NCBI GenBank assembly: GCA_003567095.1
Contig: PXAQ01000098.1
Location: 1-9,444, forward strand
Origin: Phycisphaerae bacterium
GTDB taxonomy: Bacteria; Planctomycetota; Phycisphaerae; Sedimentisphaerales; Anaerohalosphaeraceae
DNA length: 9,444 bases
Direction of reading: 5' to 3'
Every line of letters begins with the position of its first letter. The first letter of the stretch is position 1. A program made the position numbers and the translations under genes. Positions 5,701-9,444 of the stretch are shown in pieces. The notes beneath the pieces are model-generated. The model worked only from the letters and a program-made list of their open reading frames with translations, did not search any database and was not told where the DNA came from.

Positions 5701-8303
5701 CCGGACCATTCCAAGACCGTGTTGATCGGCACATCGGCCTGGCCGTCCGTAGGTAAGGGATTCTCGATGGTCGACGGTTCTTCATAAAAGGCCTGCAGGA
5801 TCGGGTAGGTTTCGTGTTCTATAATATCCCATACTTTGTCAATATCCCATCCGGCCTGAGTAAAGGTCGCCGGGGTCATCATCTGTGCGGTGCTGCGTCC
5901 CTGCCCCATCGCACTGTGCGTTGTCTGTGAGGTCTGTGTATCCCAGAAATTGCCGGCATCCTGATAGGCTGCGCCTGTGGAGATTGAACCGCAGAAGCCG
6001 CCGACCAGCGAGTCTCCGTCAGTCATGCCCGTTGAGTAGCAATGAATAATTATGCTGCGCGAATTGTGCCCAACAAGACCGCCAACACGGGTTCCACCTA
6101 TGACATCGCCTCTGGCATAGCTGTTTTTGATTGTGCCCGGGCCGTCAGGATTGTAGATCACCCCTGTCAAACCGCCGATGTATTCGCCTGAGCCGCTGAC
6201 ATCGCCGGTGGCATAACACTCTTCAATCAAACCGATCGCAAGCTGCCCGGTCAGGCCGCCGACGCGGGAAATCCCCGAAACCGAACAGGTCGAATAAGAT
6301 TGCCTAACAACACCATCTCCAACGATGACACCAACCAAGCCGCCCGCACGGGAAAGAACCGGGTGGCTGCCTGTTACAAACCCGGATGAAGAGCAGTTGC
6401 TGATCAACCCGCCAAAATTTATCCCGGCCAGCCCGCCTACCCCCGAACGGCCTGACGCATAGACATTTCTGACGCGCAGGTTGAAAATCTTTCCCTGCGA
6501 ACCAATCGCGCCAAAAAGCCCCACAAAGTCCTGTTCAGGCAGGTCAAGCACGGCATTCTCCAGTGCAAACCCCTGACCGTCAAATGTGCCGGTAAAATGG
6601 GCGCCCTGAAAATTTTCGGTGATCGGGTCGATATCCGGCGCAACGGGCGTCAGCATAACCCCGGTTAAATCAATTGTATTAACAAGCACAAAATGTCTGT
6701 GCCAATGCTGGGGGTTGGAAATCAATTTCAACCAGTCTTCGACTGTGCTGATTTGATAAGGCGATAAGACCGAACCGTTTCCGCCTGAATAATCTTCTTG
6801 GTACTGAATTGTGATGAGTAAGGGATATGTTTCGTGCTCGAGCATCGACCATATGTTTTCAAAATCCCATTCGGCAAAGGTCGAGAACGATTTCATATGA
6901 GCGGTCGTTCGTCCCGTTCCGGCGGCGCTGGTGGTCCAACCGCTGGTTTGGGTATCCCAGAATGAATGGGTGATGTCATGTTGTCCTCTAAGAAGCCCCA
7001 AAAAGCCGCCGGTCTGATTGGAACCAGTTACACGGCCAACGGAGTAACAGCAATCAACGATCGAAGGGCCATGGCCGGCACCGCCCCCGGCATAAGGATA
7101 GTTGTACACACGTCCCACAAATCCCCCTATTATAGAACTGCCCCTGACGCTCCCGGTGCTGTAGCAGTTTCGAATCTCGCAATTGCCGTTTTCGCCTGCG
7201 AACCCGCCGAGACGATTATCGCCGCTGACATTGCCCGTGGCATAAGAATTTTCAACAATCCCTTTATACTTGAATCCGAAGGAAACACCGTCCCCCACGT
7301 ACGTCTGAATCGTACCGATCAGGCCGCCCACATAGGCGTGGCCCGAAACCGACCCTGATGCATAACAATTCCGGATGGCTCCGCTCCAACTGACACCTAC
7401 CAACCCGCCTGCCCCGTTTCCGTTGGCGATGACATCGCAACTGGAATGGCTGTCCAGGATAATCCCGCCGCCCTCGCCATAAACAGCGGCATCAAAGGGG
7501 TCGTCCAAAACACCAATCGTTATGCCGTAATTAACTGCAACCAATCCTCCGGTGGGATGCCACTCATTTCCCTGATTTTCGATCCGACCGCTTGCAGAAC
7601 TGTTGCGGATTAAGCCACTATTTCTACCAACCAATCCGCCTGCTTCAAACGATGACAATATGTCAACCGAGACGGACGACTCTTCAATTATCCATTCGTT
7701 CTGGAATGCTATTCCCGCCGCCCTGGCTGCCGTGATCGTTCCGGAGAACGAGGAGTTTTTGATGTTGCCAAAATTGTAGGTTGTAATTCCCGATGCAGTT
7801 TTTCCCCCACAACCGGCGTCTTGATTGTCATATAGAGTATCGTAAATTTCGCCGTCGATCACATGGCAGTTGTCAATGGTGCCATCGTTACCCCATCCAG
7901 CCAATAAACCCACTACAAATACCTCATCAGTAACTGTCAAGACAGGGCCTTGCAGTGTCAGGTTTTTAAGGACGGCGTTCCCATAAAAGATTCCACTGAT
8001 AAAACCTTCCTGATTGACCATGGAGATGTTTTTAATACGTTTGTGATTGCCGTCAAACACACCGCGCAGGCCCCACTGAGAAAAAAGCGTTGGACAGTGC
8101 TGGCCCTCAAAATCAATGTCGGCCATCAACTTGAAATGAAGACTCTCAAGTGTTCCGTTGACAACAAGCGGATCGAGTAAATGCTCCTTGGTGTAGATCA
8201 GATAGGGGTCTTCGGCGGTGCCGCTGCCGCCACCCAATACAGCCAAAACAGTAGCTGAACAAAATAGTGTAAAACACCACCCGGCGATGATTTGCTTCTT
8301 CAT
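2766..8303 (-). CDS. Giant secreted multidomain protein: two GLUG beta-helix cassettes, split Fn3-like and jelly-roll-like domains, PKD
   Basis: A 1845-residue secreted protein of unknown function. Residues 1-21 form a signal peptide (MKK, hydrophobic core, cleavage plausible after VLA). There is no proper lipobox, because F precedes the Cys. Cassette 1 (about 24-497) opens with GGGSGTAEDPYLIYT, has GLUG-type turns at 222, 252, 299, 326, 366, 393 and 432 (GGLVG, GGFAG and similar), and ends in FWDTQTSGW...WSMLEHETYPLL. Cassette 2 (about 507-836) opens with GGNGSVLSPYQIST, has turns at 623, 654, 682, 710, 741 and 768, and ends in FWDTQTS...WDIIEHETYPIL. Fn3-like segments follow (849-867 PTDGQADVPINTVLEWS; DVYLGTD...YYWQVV...PVWSFTT before about 1110; another pair further on). 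They are interrupted by NGDFESG domains at about 881-1044, 1145-1320 (diverged) and 1399-1561. A PKD domain (about 1632-1718) has PPVADAGPD and LDGSSSYDPEG. The last roughly 125 residues are unrecognised. I see no dockerin, PEP-CTERM, LPXTG or T9SS tail, and no catalytic motif. Adhesion or glycan binding at the cell surface is inference. An AAGGAG ribosome site fits the ATG at 8303. Confidence 0.93.
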   Translation of the reverse strand: MKKQIIAGWCFTLFCSATVLAVLGGGSGTAEDPYLIYTKEHLLDPLVVNGTLESLHFKLMADIDFEGQHCPTLFSQWGLRGVFDGNHKRIKNISMVNQEGFISGIFYGNAVLKNLTLQGPVLTVTDEVFVVGLLAGWGNDGTIDNCHVIDGEIYDTLYDNQDAGCGGKTASGITTYNFGNIKNSSFSGTITAARAAGIAFQNEWIIEESSVSVDILSSFEAGGLVGRNSGLIRNSSASGRIENQGNEWHPTGGLVAVNYGITIGVLDDPFDAAVYGEGGGIILDSHSSCDVIANGNGAGGLVGVSWSGAIRNCYASGSVSGHAYVGGLIGTIQTYVGDGVSFGFKYKGIVENSYATGNVSGDNRLGGFAGENGNCEIRNCYSTGSVRGSSIIGGFVGRVYNYPYAGGGAGHGPSIVDCCYSVGRVTGSNQTGGFLGLLRGQHDITHSFWDTQTSGWTTSAAGTGRTTAHMKSFSTFAEWDFENIWSMLEHETYPLLITIQYQEDYSGGNGSVLSPYQISTVEDWLKLISNPQHWHRHFVLVNTIDLTGVMLTPVAPDIDPITENFQGAHFTGTFDGQGFALENAVLDLPEQDFVGLFGAIGSQGKIFNLRVRNVYASGRSGVGGLAGINFGGLISNCSSSGFVTGSHPVLSRAGGLVGVIVGDGVVRQSYSTCSVSGISRVGGLTGQLAIGLIEECYATGDVSGSGEYIGGLTGVIYNPDGPGTIKNSYARGDVIGGTRVGGLVGHNSRSIIIHCYSTGMTDGDSLVGGFCGSISTGAAYQDAGNFWDTQTSQTTHSAMGQGRSTAQMMTPATFTQAGWDIDKVWDIIEHETYPILQAFYEEPSTIENPLPTDGQADVPINTVLEWSGLVSDVGGQKINLIVNGDFESGNFSGWTLLSDPADSGAFVINDSIFIPDGPDGPMPPYRGRYSAMSSPSSHGVRTIYQDVALPADAVSLTLHWADMIRNHADFFENPDQQFRVEIWNQENEVLDALFWTNPGDPLMTGWTERSADISAFAGMTVRIAFTEQATHFYFNVHIDEIRIECELSSPVLYDVYLGTDPSEMVLAASDAQEPIYNPCLLDYETTYYWQVVAWDEDVQIVGPVWSFTTLAWQPQPADGVTDVPVDTLLEWADGGGGYCDQTCDLLNGGFESGSFAPWVALSGSGQQLTPWNVGNGQNGFFGNGYPFEGNYCAQNGFDGTAGMYYELYQDVAIPACARSAILTWSDRIQWDMYNYGHSTLPREYLVTAQPAGGGTPLALLHQRQLNPGTQGDTGYVTHSVDLLTLAPSIAGKTIRIHFFQYIPEDYTGPAQFELDGISLTCGEQRSKSALLQTSDSATENAVTIEVESQLEDYEQIRRHALMQMAQETDQYLFYEPIVESVGLEAMEVFPASSPSAGQIVNGDFESGNFSGWTLLSDPADSGAFVINDSTFIPDGPDGPMPPYRGRYSAMSSPLRSGVRTIYQDVTLPADAVSLTLHWADMIRNHADFFENPDQQYRVEIWNQDNEILATLFWTNPGDPLMTGWTERSADISAFAGMTVRIAFTEQATHFYFNVHIDDVRIESEKQPISPVVYDVYLGTDVSQMELIAEYLIDPWWAPELLPGRVYYWQVVARNECGQTISPVWSFSMENTPPVADAGPDETIYAWIDGFAEVSLDGSSSYDPEGCALTYSWQWNGQIVAEECFPTITLPVGVHEIALTVHDGIDESLPDSVTITVVAPIEAKANIMPNVVNRRQPSGFVVGWLDIDGYCRNEVDTQQMMTLLPGNTTAFRQVPLGLPRSGHVRLLGFFDSAALLAESSDGMVEISLVARLHSGQWVYGTDTIRIINPGGPRRAREVIRQSRPAF
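3619..4109 (-). repeat. 491-bp direct repeat, copy 2 (codes for residues about 1399-1561)
   Basis: This segment matches 5173-5663 at a constant offset of 1554 bases, with about 25 mismatches by eye and no indels (about 95% identity). Perfectly identical stretches include 3667-3775, 3818-3905 and 4016-4097. It encodes the second close copy of the NGDFESG jelly-roll-like domain. The match ends abruptly at both sides: before 3619 and after 4109 the two loci are clearly different. Mismatches cluster, notably at 3776-3786 and 3926-3937. Confidence 0.95.
5173..5663 (-). repeat. 491-bp direct repeat, copy 1 (codes for residues about 881-1044)
   Basis: This is the partner of 3619-4109 in the same orientation. 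It encodes the first NGDFESG domain, which carries GWTLLSDPADSGAFV, GPDGPMPPYRGRYSAMSS, LTLHWADMIRNHADFFENP and FYFNVHIDEIRIE. The domain looks like a beta-sandwich carbohydrate-binding or MAM-like fold, which is an inference from the NGDFE start and the alternating beta pattern. About 12 residues differ between the two translated copies, so roughly half of the base changes alter the protein. Confidence 0.95.
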
Positions 8304-8311
8304 GTCAGTCT

Positions 8312-8317
8312 CTCCTT
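8312..8317 (-). promoter_or_regulatory. Ribosome binding site of the giant secreted protein
   Basis: Read on the minus strand, this is AAGGAG, eight bases before the ATG at 8303. It is the best Shine-Dalgarno match in the window and fixes the start of the giant gene. Directly upstream lies a run of eight T (8318-8325 as A on the plus strand). Confidence 0.8.
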
Positions 8318-8408
8318 AAAAAAAATCTGAACACTTACCCTCAAGCGAATTTTCTCATCCCAAAGACCCCATAAGATGGCCCCTGGGAGCGATTATTATC
8401 AAATCGTT

Positions 8409-8437
8409 AACATACTCTAAAAGGCTTGTTATGTCAA
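8409..8437 (-). promoter_or_regulatory. Sigma70-type promoter for the giant secreted protein, with UP-like A/T tracts
   Basis: On the minus strand, a perfect TTGACA (8432-8437) is followed by a 17-base spacer and TATGTT (8409-8414, four of six). The start would be near 8402, leaving a leader of about 99 bases. Just upstream of the -35 box are two seven-base A/T tracts (8439-8445 and 8449-8455) about ten bases apart, followed by another at 8467-8471. This is the arrangement of an UP element or intrinsically curved DNA. A highly active promoter is therefore inferred. Confidence 0.6.
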
Positions 8438-8663
8438 GAAAAAAATACAAAAAAATGACAAAGAACAAAAATATCCCTATGCCGATAACAAAAAAATATG
8501 TAGACATCCCACCAAGATGTTCTGGATGTAGTGGATGCCGAGACAAAATTGCACCATAAAGACAAGAAAACACTTGTATTCCCAAGCCGGATTCGCCCTT
8601 GCAACGCCGGCAAAGGTGTGGTAGGATTTCTCATCGTTAACAGTACGCTCTCGGTGTGACGGT

Positions 8664-8693
8664 TTGACAGCGGGGGCTTGAATGGCATATAAA
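8664..8693 (+). promoter_or_regulatory. Candidate promoter for clpX, very close to the start codon
   Basis: TTGACA (8664-8669), an 18-base spacer and TATAAA (8688-8693, five of six) form the best match upstream of clpX. Transcription would begin near 8700, about five bases before the ATG. That would leave the ribosome site GGAG (8695-8698) outside the message, so the match may be accidental or the transcript nearly leaderless. A weaker alternative is TTGCAA (8599-8604), 17 bases, TAGGAT (8622-8627), which would give a leader of about 70 bases that includes the ribosome site. Confidence 0.35.
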
Positions 8694-8704
8694 CGGAGAT
8701 CAAG

Positions 8705-9444
8705 ATGGCTAAATCGCCGAATCATAAACGTGAGGCGTGCAGTTTTTGCGGACGCACGAAAAAACAGATCGATGCCTTTGTGGAAGGCCCGGGCGGGGTC
8801 TTTATCTGTCCGGAGTGCGTGGATTTGTGCTACAACATCGTGCGCCAGGAGCGGCGCCGGATGCACGGCGGCGAGGCGCTATTTTCAGACGTGCCCAAGC
8901 CGCGGGATATCAAGGAATTTCTCGACCAGTACGTCATTGGTCAGGAACACGCCAAGCGCAGCCTGGCGGTGGCGGTGCACAACCATTACAAGCGGCTGAT
9001 GCACACTGCGGCCGACGAGCAGGATGTCGATCTGGAAAAATCCAACGTGTTGCTGCTTGGCCCGACCGGTTCGGGCAAGACCCTGCTGGCCAAGACGCTG
9101 GCGCGGATGCTGCATGTGCCGTTTGCGATCTGCGATGCGACAACGGTCACTGAGGCTGGCTATGTGGGTGAAGATGTGGAAAATTTTCTGTTGCGGCTGG
9201 TGCAGAACGCCGATTATGACATCGAGGCCGCCCAGCGCGGCATCGTCTATGTCGACGAGATCGACAAAGTCGGCAAGACCAGCCAGAACGTCTCTATCAC
9301 GCGCGACGTCTCCGGCGAGGGCGTTCAGCAGGCCCTGTTGAAGATGCTCGAGGGCACCACCGCCAATATTCCCCCGCAGGGCGGACGCAAGCACCCCGAA
9401 CAGCAATACATCCAGATTGACACCACGCAGATTATGTTCATCTG
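8705..9444 (+). CDS. clpX: ATP-dependent Clp protease ATP-binding subunit ClpX (3' end outside window)
   Basis: This is the N-terminal 246 codons of ClpX, the AAA+ unfoldase that recognises tagged or damaged proteins in the cytoplasm and feeds them to the ClpP peptidase. Seen: a zinc-binding domain with C12-x2-C15-x19-C35-x2-C38 (CSFC...CPEC), the linker [17 protein letters not shown], Walker A GPTGSGKT at 119-126, the [11 protein letters not shown] block, Walker B IVYVDEID at 180-187 with D184 and E185, and [19 protein letters not shown] beginning at R200. The open frame runs off the end at IMFIC, where full-length ClpX continues. The start at 8705 is supported by GGAG six bases upstream and by the zinc motif lying at the expected distance. 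It is transcribed divergently from the giant gene. clpP, often upstream of clpX in other bacteria, is not here. Confidence 0.97.
   Translation, partial: MAKSPNHKREACSFCGRTKKQIDAFVEGPGGVFICPECVDLCYNIVRQERRRMHGGEALFSDVPKPRDIKEFLDQYVIGQEHAKRSLAVAVHNHYKRLMHTAADEQDVDLEKSNVLLLGPTGSGKTLLAKTLARMLHVPFAICDATTVTEAGYVGEDVENFLLRLVQNADYDIEAAQRGIVYVDEIDKVGKTSQNVSITRDVSGEGVQQALLKMLEGTTANIPPQGGRKHPEQQYIQIDTTQIMFI

Larger units (their letters stand above)
8304..8704. other. Divergent intergenic region between the giant gene and clpX
   Basis: This 401-bp stretch contains no gene I can support. From the giant-gene side it holds that gene's ribosome site, a leader of about 99 bases with a weak hairpin (CCCA...CCAT-AAG-ATGG...TGGG, about 8360-8387), and a promoter at 8409-8437. 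Upstream of the promoter lies an A-rich stretch (8438-8496) with several A5-A7 tracts, then an imperfect inverted repeat of CATCC/GGATG words around 8504-8537. Candidate clpX promoters fill the last 110 bases. A 10-base word ATCGTTAACA occurs at 8403-8412 and 8633-8642. Confidence 0.7.

Noticed and set aside
5769..8234. GLUG repeats as a CRISPR or DNA-level tandem repeat
   Set aside because: The repetition is at protein level, with irregular spacing and diverged DNA. There are no uniform repeats or spacers.
8261..8303. Lipoprotein signal in the giant protein (TLFC near residue 15)
   Set aside because: Phe at the position before Cys does not fit a lipobox, and an ordinary signal peptidase I site (VLA) follows.
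8360..8387. Riboswitch in the leader of the giant gene
   Set aside because: Only a short interrupted hairpin is visible. I could not match it to any riboswitch consensus I know.
8355..8585. Minus-strand 76-residue frame with a very hydrophobic centre resembling a small membrane protein
   Set aside because: The Phe/Ile-rich stretch is produced by A-tracts that look like an UP element. The frame overlaps the giant gene's promoter and has no good ribosome site.

Overview
The window looks like chromosome from an anaerobic planctomycete, most likely a Phycisphaerae or Sedimentisphaerales relative. This placement is inferred from gene style, not from a marker gene. It rests on three things: a ferredoxin-linked branched-chain 2-oxoacid oxidoreductase, a very large secreted GLUG-repeat protein with Fn3-like 'YYWQVV...PVWSF' modules typical of planctomycete exoproteomes, and an A/T-rich imperfect palindrome lying between otherwise GC-rich genes.

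Layout. From 1 to 2230 (+) lie three subunits of one 2-oxoacid:ferredoxin oxidoreductase: the 3' part of the alpha subunit, a complete TPP-binding beta subunit joined to it by an ATGA overlap, and a complete gamma subunit. Beta and gamma are separated by a 153-bp A/T-rich gap that holds an imperfect palindrome and a possible internal promoter. A lone ExbD/TolR-like gene (2254-2769, +) follows 23 bp after gamma and is probably read on the same transcript. Its stop codon overlaps, in a shared TTAA, the stop of a 1845-residue secreted protein on the minus strand (2766-8303). A 401-bp divergent intergenic region (8304-8704) holds a strong-looking promoter for the giant gene and candidate promoters for the next gene. 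The window ends inside clpX (8705 onward, +).

The giant protein is the main point of interest. After a signal peptide it carries two consecutive GLUG beta-helix cassettes, each with a similar N-terminal cap and C-terminal cap. Next come Fn3-like domains that appear to be split by inserted 'NGDFESG' jelly-roll-like domains, then a PKD domain and an unrecognised tail. Two of the jelly-roll-like domains are encoded by a 491-bp direct DNA repeat, about 95% identical with no indels, while the flanking sequence has diverged. This points to recent segmental duplication or gene conversion.

How the genes relate. The oxidoreductase would oxidise branched-chain or related 2-oxoacids to acyl-CoA and reduce ferredoxin. 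ClpX is housekeeping protein quality control. ExbD is an inner-membrane energy-transduction subunit whose ExbB partner is not visible here. I see no sequence evidence that these genes form one system, and no CRISPR, mobile element, tRNA or rRNA in the window.
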